DNA from: an uncultured Planctomycetales bacterium | GTDB taxonomy: Bacteria > Planctomycetota > Planctomycetia > Pirellulales > Thermoguttaceae | DNA: 18,938 nt | NCBI GenBank assembly: GCA_937889015.1 | Contig: CALARR010000120.1 | Coordinates: 1-18,938 of the forward strand | Reading direction: 5' to 3' | Part shown: piece after piece, positions 7,541 to 13,298 of the stretch | Position numbering within the stretch: position 1 is the first letter of the stretch | Layout: each line of letters opens with the position of its first letter | The notes under the pieces: generated by a model | Seen by the model: only the letters and a program-made list of their open reading frames with translations | Told to the model about the DNA's origin: nothing | Databases searched by the model: none | Made by a program: the position numbers and the translations under genes

Positions 7541-7785
7541 ACATTGGCCGGCGCATTCTTCGCGGCCTGTGGCACCTGCCGGCCAGGATCCTCATCGCCC
7601 TGGTGCGCGTGTACCAGTATCTGCTCAGCCCCATCCTGGGCGGGCAGTGCCGGTTCTATCCCACGTGCAGCAACTACTTCATCCAGGCGGTGGAGAAGTA
7701 CGGGGCGATCGTAGGCGCATGGAAAGGGCTGGGGCGGATTTTGCGTTGCCACCCGTGGCATCCCGGTGGCGACGACCCCCCCTGA
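7537..7785 (+). CDS. yidD: Membrane protein insertion efficiency factor YidD
   Basis: The 82-aa protein has the YidD hallmarks: VRVYQYLLSPILGGQCRFYP, then TCSNYFIQAVEKYG, then GLGRILRCHPWHPGG. YidD is a small membrane-associated protein thought to assist YidC-dependent insertion of membrane proteins (family knowledge). The start at 7537 overlaps the rnpA stop as ATGA and has a G-rich stretch upstream; a longer frame from 7477 lies inside rnpA and is unlikely. The rnpA-yidD order is the classical one, but yidC does not follow. The next gene starts 132 nt later with its own promoter candidate, so the cluster probably ends here. Confidence 0.95.
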   Translation: MNIGRRILRGLWHLPARILIALVRVYQYLLSPILGGQCRFYPTCSNYFIQAVEKYGAIVGAWKGLGRILRCHPWHPGGDDPP

Positions 7786-7822
7786 TGCATGGCCGCCCAA
7801 GTATGTGCCCTGCGGCTTGCCA

Positions 7823-7851
7823 TTGACATTCTCAGCGCGTGGTTCTATCCT
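7823..7851 (+). promoter_or_regulatory. Candidate promoter for the zinc-ribbon microprotein
   Basis: A consensus -35 TTGACA (7823-7828) and TATCCT (7846-7851) are separated by 17 nt, placing a transcription start about 60 nt before the ATG at 7918. Confidence 0.5.
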
Positions 7852-7917
7852 CCCGCCCCATCTGTCGTCGCCGCGTGGCGGTGCGGCACCAGACTCCAAG
7901 AGGCGAGGGAGGCGAGC

Positions 7918-8187
7918 ATGAAGTGCCCGCTGTGTTGGGCAGAAAAGGCCTACTTGCGACCGGTGCGTGGTTGGACCAAGTGGTTCCTGCGGTGCCTGGC
8001 GCTGCGGCCTATGAAGTGCCAGCATTGCTACCACAAGTTCGTGGTCTTCTGGCCCCTGACGATTGGCAAACGGATAGTCCCACCGGCCTTGAAGATCTAC
8101 CAGCCGCCGGCCATGGGCCGAGAGAGTACGGTTGCCAGCGATTCCCAGCCCCAGATGAAGGTCCCGAGGCGAACCAAAGCCGCCTGA
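7918..8187 (+). CDS. Small double-CxxC zinc-ribbon protein, unknown function
   Basis: The 89-aa protein starts MKCPLC and has a second knuckle KCQHC, giving Cys3/Cys6 and Cys34/Cys37, the spacing of a zinc ribbon. The linker is basic and hydrophobic (WTKWFLRCLALRP), and a hydrophobic stretch FVVFWPL follows the second knuckle. Many planctomycete and myxobacterial genomes encode similar short ribbon proteins of unknown role (family knowledge). I chose ATG 7918 because GGAGG lies 5 nt upstream; an in-frame ATG at 7789 would add 43 residues that look like noncoding upstream DNA and would overlap the promoter. The C-terminal ~35 residues are polar and probably disordered. It could bind nucleic acid or a partner protein; the sequence does not say which. 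Confidence 0.75.
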   Translation: MKCPLCWAEKAYLRPVRGWTKWFLRCLALRPMKCQHCYHKFVVFWPLTIGKRIVPPALKIYQPPAMGRESTVASDSQPQMKVPRRTKAA

Positions 8188-8228
8188 AGCCCTGCCCAGA
8201 TCGATCCGAATCCGAAGCAGAACCGTCT

Positions 8229-8275
8229 GCCAGGGATAGCCGGTGCGTGTCGGGCACACGTGTGGCTGCCCTGGC
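8229..8275 (+). promoter_or_regulatory. Long two-tier hairpin in the leader of the PHP phosphatase gene
   Basis: Outer arms GCCAGGGATAGCC (8229-8241) and GGCTGCCCTGGC (8264-8275) pair with a small internal mismatch. An inner stem CGTGT/ACACG (8246-8250, 8256-8260) encloses a 5-nt loop. No U-run follows, so it is not a standard terminator. It lies 51 nt before the ATG at 8326 and could be an RNA control element or a protein-binding site. Confidence 0.45.
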
Positions 8276-8325
8276 GGCGCGTTTCCACGGTTCCGAAGGC
8301 GAGATGGCCGCTGGAGGTGTCTGAA

Positions 8326-9138
8326 ATGCGATCCAGTGACATGCCCGTGCGATACGCATTCGTCGATATCCATTGCCACTTGCTGCCAGGCTTGGACGAC
8401 GGTCCTCAGAGTTGGGAAGAGTCGCTGGAGATGGCGCGAATGGCGGTGAGCGACGGTTTTGTGGCCATCGTGGCGACGCCTCATCAACTGGGCAACCATG
8501 CGGTGATTACGGGAGAGGTGATTCGTCAGCGGACGGAACAGTTCCAACGACGGTTGCACGCGGCGCAGATCCCGCTGCAGGTGTCCGCCGGGGCCGATGT
8601 GCGGATCGAGCCTGAATTGGTGGACCAGGTGCGCTCGGGCCAGGTTCTGACGCTGGCTGACCGGGGCCGGCAGGTGCTCTTGGAGTTGCCTCACGAGCTG
8701 TACGTGTCGCTGGATCGCGCCCTGGCCGAATTGCGTCGCGCGGGGCTCCAGGGCGTGCTGTCGCATCCGGAACGCAACCGGGGCATCCTGGCGCGGCCGG
8801 AGATCCTGTCGCATCTGCTCGACGCCGGCTGCCTGCTGCAAGTCACGGCCAGCAGTCTGCTGGGCGCCTTTGGGCCGCAAGTCCAGCAATTGGCCGAGCA
8901 CATCGCCGCACAGCAGATGCTGCACTTCCTGGCTACGGATGCGCACGGCTGCCACAGTCGCCGGCCGCTGATGCAGCAGGCATTCCTGCGGTTGCAGGAA
9001 TTGGCCGGGCGGGAAACGGCGCTGCGCGCGTGCTGCGAGAACCCGGCACGCGTGTTGGCCGGACAAGAAGTTCCCGGCGGCCAGCGGCGCGTCAAGCGCG
9101 CGCGCTGGCGCTGGTTCGGCGGTAGAAAGGCGGGCTGA
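8326..9138 (+). CDS. CpsB/YwqE-type PHP tyrosine-protein phosphatase
   Basis: The 270-aa PHP-domain protein has the full metal-ligand set: DIHCHLLPGLDDG (His16, His18, Asp25), TPH (His53), LLELPHE (Glu120), SHPERN (His147) and TDAHG (Asp205, His207). Length and motifs match CpsB/CapC/YwqE manganese-dependent phosphatases, which dephosphorylate bacterial tyrosine kinases controlling capsule or exopolysaccharide synthesis (family knowledge). No tyrosine kinase is next to it here, so substrate assignment is inference. The ATG at 8326 has GGAGGT 7 nt upstream; an in-frame ATG at 8260 lies within the leader hairpin and is unlikely. The basic C-terminus (RRVKRARWRW) is unusual and may contact membrane or nucleic acid. 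It overlaps the next gene by TGATG, implying coupled translation. Confidence 0.9.
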   Translation: MRSSDMPVRYAFVDIHCHLLPGLDDGPQSWEESLEMARMAVSDGFVAIVATPHQLGNHAVITGEVIRQRTEQFQRRLHAAQIPLQVSAGADVRIEPELVDQVRSGQVLTLADRGRQVLLELPHELYVSLDRALAELRRAGLQGVLSHPERNRGILARPEILSHLLDAGCLLQVTASSLLGAFGPQVQQLAEHIAAQQMLHFLATDAHGCHSRRPLMQQAFLRLQELAGRETALRACCENPARVLAGQEVPGGQRRVKRARWRWFGGRKAG

Positions 9139-9923
9139 TGGGCAAAGGCCACTGGCAAACGCTGAGGTGGGCTTTGTGCCTCTTGCCGGTGAGCTTGTCG
9201 GCCGTGGGCGACGAAGTTCCGTCGCCGGCCCAAGCCACCGCTCCGGCCGTGCCTTTTGTCTTCCGCACGGAGTTGCCCCGCGAGCAGATTCAAGGCCTGC
9301 AGGGCCTGTTGCTGCAATTGCGCAACGACGTGGGGCGTTACCTGCAGCTTCCCGAGTCTCCGCAACCGATCGAAATTCATCTCTTGCCGGATCGGAGCAG
9401 CTATCAACGTTACCTGCAGCGTCATGCGCCCGACGTGCCCTTCCACGAGGCCTTGTTCATCAAGGACCAGGCGGGGGGCCGGGTTCTGGCCTACCGGGGC
9501 ACGGACCTGGAGAGCAATCTGCGCCACGAATGCACGCACGCGTTGCTGCACATGGGGCTGCCGTTCGTGCCTTTGTGGCTCGACGAGGGCCTGGCCGAGT
9601 ATTTTGAAGTGCGGCCCGAACTACGCTTCAAAGGGCATCCGCATCTGAGGCGCATCCGTTTGGGAACGCGGTGGAACACCTACTCCACACCGCGCGACCT
9701 GGAGCGCATCCCCAGCACACACGAAATGGACGAGGTGGGATACCGCTGGTCGTGGGCCTGGGTCCATTTCCTGTTGCACGAGTCGCCCCAATCCTATGCG
9801 GAACTGACGTCGTATCTGGCGGATGTCCGCCAGGGGCGAACCACCGAGGCCCTGAGCCAACGCCTGCCGAGCCGGATACCCGATCTCGAGCGTCGCTTCG
9901 TACAGCACTTCCGATCGCTCTAG
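9138..9923 (+). CDS. Exported gluzincin-like metallopeptidase (DUF1570-like)
   Basis: The 261-aa protein begins with a signal peptide (WALCLLPVSLSAVGDE). A zincin active site is visible: HECTH at 130-134 (HExxH; catalytic Glu131) and WLDEGLAEYFE at 147-157, in which Glu150 is the likely third zinc ligand. This arrangement is typical of the planctomycete DUF1570 peptidase-like proteins (peptidase MA-like clan; family knowledge). It is probably a secreted or periplasmic zinc protease, substrate unknown. The start overlaps the stop of the CpsB-like phosphatase (TGATG), so the two are made together, hinting at a shared envelope-related role. The C-terminal half is helical and ends in RRFVQHFRSL. 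Confidence 0.82.
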   Translation: MGKGHWQTLRWALCLLPVSLSAVGDEVPSPAQATAPAVPFVFRTELPREQIQGLQGLLLQLRNDVGRYLQLPESPQPIEIHLLPDRSSYQRYLQRHAPDVPFHEALFIKDQAGGRVLAYRGTDLESNLRHECTHALLHMGLPFVPLWLDEGLAEYFEVRPELRFKGHPHLRRIRLGTRWNTYSTPRDLERIPSTHEMDEVGYRWSWAWVHFLLHESPQSYAELTSYLADVRQGRTTEALSQRLPSRIPDLERRFVQHFRSL

Positions 9924-10124
9924 CCCCATTCTTCCGCCGGAGCGGCACAGACGGAACGCCTGGCATGATCCGTCTTTCCCCGCGTGCCCGCAAGTCTGAC
10001 TCCATAAGCCTTGCGGTTTCTTCACGTATTCGGGGTGCGTCGGAGACAATCCGGCGAGAAAGCACGCGCGCGTCCTCTGCCCGCCTGGAGAAGCGACGTC
10101 CGACCGCACGAAAAGGAGAGTGGA

Positions 10125-10151
10125 ATGTGGCTTTGTACGCGGTCGGCATGA
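10125..10151 (+). CDS. Possible 8-aa leader peptide ORF
   Basis: The ORF MWLCTRSA is preceded by AGGAG with 6-nt spacing, better than most genes in this window. Its TGA overlaps the ATG of a second mini-ORF (ATGA at 10148-10151). No homology can be judged at this length; it is supported only by the Shine-Dalgarno sequence and the coupled layout. Confidence 0.3.
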   Translation: MWLCTRSA

Positions 10152-10198
10152 CTCGCCTCAGACGCAATCGCCTGGGTGAAATGCGCGCAGAGAGGTGA
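10148..10198 (+). CDS. Possible 16-aa coupled leader peptide ORF
   Basis: The Arg-rich ORF MTRLRRNRLGEMRAER starts by ATGA overlap with the upstream mini-ORF. Its last codons and stop (GAGAGGTGA) form the Shine-Dalgarno sequence of the gene at 10205, 6 nt away. Translation through it would directly affect access to that ribosome-binding site. Confidence 0.3.
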   Translation: MTRLRRNRLGEMRAER

Positions 10199-10204
10199 AC
10201 TTCG

Positions 10205-10744
10205 ATGGATTGGAAACCCACGCAAGTCCTCGTTTGGGCGGCCCTCGTGGGGTTGTGCATCCCGCAGTCAGCGTTCGGCGTCGAACTGCCCCTTGGCCAA
10301 CCCTTGGCTGCGGGCACCCTATCGGCGGCGATTGTCGACGTGGCCATGGTGAGTCCGGGCACGGTCCTCGGCCAGGTCCTCGATTCGCAAGGCGCGGTGG
10401 TGCCGAAAACCAGGGTTTCCTTCCGCTCGACGACCGGCGAGACTGCCGCCACAATGACCGACGAGCAGGGCCAATTCACGCAAGCGGGCCTGGCCCAGGG
10501 CGGTGTGTACGAGATGGCGGCCGCCGAAGGGCGAGGCCTGTATCGGGTGTGGCAACCGGGCACGGCGCCGCCTGCAGCCCAGCCCCGGGCCTTGATCATC
10601 GCGCGCGGTCGACTGGTCCGTGGCCAAGGCGGAACGCCATTCTGGAGCCTGACCAATCCGCTCCTGGTGGGCGGAATTGTGGGCGCCGCGGTGGCCATCC
10701 CCGTAGCCATTCATAACGCGAACAACAACCCAGCCTCCCCCTAG
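10205..10744 (+). CDS. Exported carboxypeptidase-regulatory-like (Ig-fold) protein with C-terminal hydrophobic helix
   Basis: The 179-aa protein has a signal peptide (LVWAALVGLCIPQSAFG). A region at about 50-110 (GTVLGQVLDSQGAVVPKTRVSF, then TMTDEQGQFTQAGLAQGGVYEM) is the beta-sandwich pattern of carboxypeptidase-regulatory-like/Cna-B-type domains. A hydrophobic helix NPLLVGGIVGAAVAIPVAI (about 151-169) precedes an Asn-rich end, as in planctomycete envelope proteins of this type (family knowledge). It has no enzymatic motif and probably serves as a surface or periplasmic binding or anchoring module. The Shine-Dalgarno AGAGGTGA is 6 nt upstream. Two coupled mini-ORFs precede it and three inverted repeats follow; the first repeat contains its TAG stop. 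Function otherwise unknown. Confidence 0.75.
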   Translation: MDWKPTQVLVWAALVGLCIPQSAFGVELPLGQPLAAGTLSAAIVDVAMVSPGTVLGQVLDSQGAVVPKTRVSFRSTTGETAATMTDEQGQFTQAGLAQGGVYEMAAAEGRGLYRVWQPGTAPPAAQPRALIIARGRLVRGQGGTPFWSLTNPLLVGGIVGAAVAIPVAIHNANNNPASP

Positions 10745-10751
10745 GGGGAGG
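10734..10751. repeat. Perfect 18-bp palindrome around a stop codon
   Basis: CCTCCCCCTAGGGGGAGG is fully self-complementary and centred on the TAG stop (10742-10744) of the gene at 10205. It is the first of three inverted repeats in 110 bp. Confidence 0.8.
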
Positions 10752-10755
10752 AAAA

Positions 10756-10791
10756 CTTGTGGCTTGGATCGCCCCCCCACCAAGCCACAAG
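10756..10791 (+). terminator. Perfect 12-bp hairpin, first terminator-like stem
   Basis: Arms CTTGTGGCTTGG (10756-10767) and CCAAGCCACAAG (10780-10791) flank a 12-nt C-rich loop. The stem is perfect but no T-run follows; it may act together with the next hairpin. Confidence 0.5.
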
Positions 10792-10811
10792 CGTCTAACC
10801 TCGCCTGGTCA

Positions 10812-10852
10812 GAAGCCGGCAAACCGTTGGTTTGCCGGCTTCGCATTTCTTG
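10812..10852 (+). terminator. Rho-independent terminator with 14-bp stem
   Basis: Arms GAAGCCGGCAAACC (10812-10825) and GGTTTGCCGGCTTC (10829-10842) pair perfectly around GTT, followed by GCATTTCTT. It separates the gene at 10205 from the methyltransferase gene. Confidence 0.8.
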
Positions 10853-10876
10853 GGGTCGCAGCGCCGCGATCTGATC

Positions 10877-10905
10877 TTGGTCCATGCCGGGACGGACAGT
10901 ATCAT
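10877..10905 (+). promoter_or_regulatory. Candidate promoter for the methyltransferase/epimerase pair
   Basis: TTGGTC (10877-10882) and TATCAT (10900-10905) have 17-nt spacing, directly after the terminator. The implied transcription start near 10912 argues against using the ATG at 10884. Confidence 0.45.
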
Positions 10906-10946
10906 CCGTGCCGCAAACAAGGAGTTTCCTCGTCCCAGGGATGGCG

Positions 10947-11732
10947 ATGTCTTCAAAACTGCTCTCCTGGCTCATACCGCGAGCGACGCGAAGCATACCA
11001 GGCGGCGCGCCCCAGTCCGCCTCGCACAGCACCGCAAAGAACGCGGCACGCCGCGCGGCGACCACACGTTTGGCCGAGCCCTTCGTGCCATCGCGGGGTT
11101 TGGCCTTGGAGCCCTATCTGGCCGCCGACGATCGGGCCGGAATCCAGGCCTTGACGCCCTATGCCTGGGCCGCCGAAGTGCTGCGCTGCCGCGAGCCGGC
11201 GCGGGTCCTGGACTTTGGCTGCGGCACGGGCTACGGCAGTCGCCTGTTGGCCGAGGCCCTGCCCGAGGCACAGATCACGGGTTGCGACAGCGACTTGCGC
11301 GCGATCCGCGTGGCCCGCCAGGGCGAGCCGCGATCGAATCTGCAGTACCTCGGCGGCGATACGCTGGTCGAGGGTCGATACGAAGCCATCGTCTGTTTCG
11401 ACACCCTGCCCTACGTGCGACACCGCGAGGTTCTGCTGCAGCAGTTTGTCGAGGCCCTGGAGGCCGAAGGCTGCCTGTTGCTCTCCACGGTCATCGGCCC
11501 GGAGTTGGATCTGGCCGGCGCGAAGGGCGGACCGCGGCTGCACTATTCCCCTGCGGCCCTCTACGATTTTCTCGCGCGCTATTTCCACACGATCCTCATG
11601 CCCGACAACGACACATTGCCCTGCATGGACCTTTTCAGCGAGGTCATCAACCGCGGAACCGCGCGCTACGCGACCCGGATGAACCCGCTGGCGTGCGAGA
11701 ATCCGATTCGTGTGCGGCGTGCCCACCGCTGA
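10947..11732 (+). CDS. Class I SAM-dependent methyltransferase
   Basis: The 261-aa protein has the SAM-binding motif I VLDFGCGTGYGSRL (87-100), an acidic motif II position in ITGCDSDLRAIRVAR, and motif IV-like YEAIVCFDTLPYVRH, with the usual Rossmann strand order. These fit the Methyltransf_11/25-type fold. The substrate cannot be read from sequence; small molecules, sugars or glycolipids are possible given the adjacent sugar-epimerase gene. The start is uncertain: ATG 10947 has CAGGG 6 nt upstream and fits the promoter, ATG 10941 is 6 nt earlier, and ATG 10884 would precede the predicted transcription start. About 45 N-terminal residues are low-complexity. The next gene begins 29 nt after the stop, so co-transcription is likely. 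Confidence 0.85.
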   Translation: MSSKLLSWLIPRATRSIPGGAPQSASHSTAKNAARRAATTRLAEPFVPSRGLALEPYLAADDRAGIQALTPYAWAAEVLRCREPARVLDFGCGTGYGSRLLAEALPEAQITGCDSDLRAIRVARQGEPRSNLQYLGGDTLVEGRYEAIVCFDTLPYVRHREVLLQQFVEALEAEGCLLLSTVIGPELDLAGAKGGPRLHYSPAALYDFLARYFHTILMPDNDTLPCMDLFSEVINRGTARYATRMNPLACENPIRVRRAHR

Positions 11733-11761
11733 TCAAAAGCGTCCTGGAGGCCGGAACCGTC

Positions 11762-12346
11762 ATGAAAATCCAATCGACCGCGTTGCCGGGGGTGGTGGTG
11801 ATCGAGCCGGACGTGCGCGTCGACGCGCGGGGGACGTTCCAGGAGGTGTTCCAAGATCTGCGGTATCGGCAGGCGGGGATCGAGTTGCGATTCGTGCAGG
11901 ACAATCTCTCGCGATCCTGCCATGGCACGTTGCGCGGCCTGCACTATCAAATCGAACGTCCGCAGGGCAAGTTGATCCAGGTGATCCGCGGAGAGGTGTT
12001 CGACGTGGCCGTGGATCTGCGCCTGGACAGCCCGACGTTCGGACAGTGGGCGGGTGTGTACCTCACCGACGCAAACCACCGCCAGATGTACATCCCGCCG
12101 GGGCTGGCGCACGGATTCTGCGTGCTGAGCGAGCTGGCCGACTTCTATTACAAGTGTACCGACTACTACCTGCCGCATCTGGAGCGGACACTGCAGTGGG
12201 ACGATCCGCAAATCGGCATTGCGTGGCCGATCCAGGATCCACGGTTGTCGGAGAAGGATCGCCGGGGACTGCCGTGGGGAGTGGCCCCATGTTTCGAGGG
12301 CGCTCTACCCTACGCGGAAGCCGCGTTAGCCGGATCGCCGTGCTGA
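11762..12346 (+). CDS. rfbC: dTDP-4-dehydrorhamnose 3,5-epimerase (RmlC-type cupin)
   Basis: The 194-aa protein matches RmlC along its length: DARGTFQEVF, FVQDNLSRS, GTLRGLHYQ with catalytic His61, GKLIQVIRGEVFDVAVDLR, MYIPPGLAHGF and YYKCTDYY, which contains the catalytic-type Tyr. RmlC epimerises C3 and C5 of dTDP-4-keto-6-deoxyglucose on the way to dTDP-L-rhamnose (family knowledge). rfbA, rfbB and rfbD are not in the window, so the pathway is either elsewhere or the substrate is a related dTDP-sugar. It lies 29 nt after the methyltransferase gene and is probably in the same transcript; GGAGG lies 11 nt upstream. It is convergent with the response regulator. Confidence 0.92.
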   Translation: MKIQSTALPGVVVIEPDVRVDARGTFQEVFQDLRYRQAGIELRFVQDNLSRSCHGTLRGLHYQIERPQGKLIQVIRGEVFDVAVDLRLDSPTFGQWAGVYLTDANHRQMYIPPGLAHGFCVLSELADFYYKCTDYYLPHLERTLQWDDPQIGIAWPIQDPRLSEKDRRGLPWGVAPCFEGALPYAEAALAGSPC

Positions 12347-12430
12347 GCGCGCGTCACGCCGACAGGGACCGGCCGGCCGCGACTCTTCCGTTCGATAGAG
12401 ACGCCGCGGAATGCCGACGCAGGTGCCGCC

Positions 12431-13279
12431 CTAGGGCGTAACGGTCTCGGGCAGGACGTACAACTCGCGCATCCGGGCGAGCAGGGCCTCTTGCTTGATC
12501 GGTTTGGTGAGATAGGCTTCGCAGCCTTCACGGAAGGCTTGCATGCACTGCTGCGAATCGCGCAGGGCGGTGGTCATGATCACGCGCACCCCGTCGTTGC
12601 CGAAGATGCCGAACTGCTCTTCCGTCCTGCGGATGCCTTCCAGGGCCTGATGTCCGCTGCAGCCGGGCATCATGATGTCCAGGCAGATCAAGTCGTAGCG
12701 ATCGTTGTCTTCCAAGGCCAGGCGGTGGGCGTCGACGGCCTCTTGGCCGTTGTAGGCGAAATCGCAGCGGCCGAACTTGCTGAGGATGTCGCGGATCAGT
12801 TCGCGGCACAGACGATCATCGTCGACGATCAAGAATCGCCGTTCGCGAGACTTCTGGTCGGCGTGCGATTCGACGAATCCGCGCAACTCACCCAGCAGCG
12901 ACTGGACCTCCATGAGCAGGCGATGTTCGTAGATCGGCTTGGCGATGTAGCTTTCGCAGCCCTCGTTGAAGGCCTGGATGCAGTGCTTGGGATCGTCCAA
13001 GGCGGTGATCATCACGACCTTCACGCCGTCGGAGCCGAAGATCCCCTTGGACTCCTCGATCTGGCGGAATTGCTGCAGCACTTCATGGCCGTCCACGCCG
13101 GGCATCATGATGTCCAGGCAGACCAGGTCGTAGGGGCGTCCCTCGTCGGTCGCCACGCGGAAGGAGGCGATGGCCTCCTCGCCATTCACGGCCACGTCGC
13201 AGCGTCCATAGGGCTCCAGAAAGTGCCGGATCAGTCGGCGCCCCGCCGGGTCGTCATCCACGATCAAAAAACGCTGCAT
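12431..13279 (-). CDS. Response regulator with two tandem receiver domains, no output domain
   Basis: The 282-aa protein consists of two CheY-like receivers. Each has acidic residues at the start (FLIVDDD), a phosphoacceptor in CLDIMMPG (Asp56 and Asp201), a Thr at the end of strand 4 (MITAL, MTTAL) and the conserved Lys (KPI; Lys114 and Lys259). All canonical residues are present in both halves, and the halves resemble each other strongly, indicating internal duplication. There is no DNA-binding or enzymatic output domain, so it may act by protein interaction or as a relay or phosphate sink. I chose ATG 13279 with GGGAG 8 nt upstream over an in-frame TTG at 13294. It follows the hybrid kinase by 19 nt, its likely phosphodonor. 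Its TAG stop lies in the palindrome CGCCCTAGGGCG (12427-12438). Confidence 0.9.
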   Translation of the reverse strand: MQRFLIVDDDPAGRRLIRHFLEPYGRCDVAVNGEEAIASFRVATDEGRPYDLVCLDIMMPGVDGHEVLQQFRQIEESKGIFGSDGVKVVMITALDDPKHCIQAFNEGCESYIAKPIYEHRLLMEVQSLLGELRGFVESHADQKSRERRFLIVDDDRLCRELIRDILSKFGRCDFAYNGQEAVDAHRLALEDNDRYDLICLDIMMPGCSGHQALEGIRRTEEQFGIFGNDGVRVIMTTALRDSQQCMQAFREGCEAYLTKPIKQEALLARMRELYVLPETVTP

Positions 13280-13298
13280 GCGAATATCTCCCAAAAAA

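Noticed and set aside
7330..9066. 578-codon open frame on the - strand
   Set aside because: It is antisense to rnpA, yidD, the zinc-ribbon gene and the PHP phosphatase gene, all of which carry recognisable family motifs.
9671..10198. 175-codon open frame on the + strand
   Set aside because: Its first half lies in another frame of the metallopeptidase gene and the remainder lacks coding character apart from the mini-ORF treated separately.
12427..12438. Palindrome CGCCCTAGGGCG around the response-regulator stop, similar in style to the one at 10734
   Set aside because: Short and GC-rich; two TAG stops inside CTAG palindromes may be chance. Kept only as a note in the gene entry.
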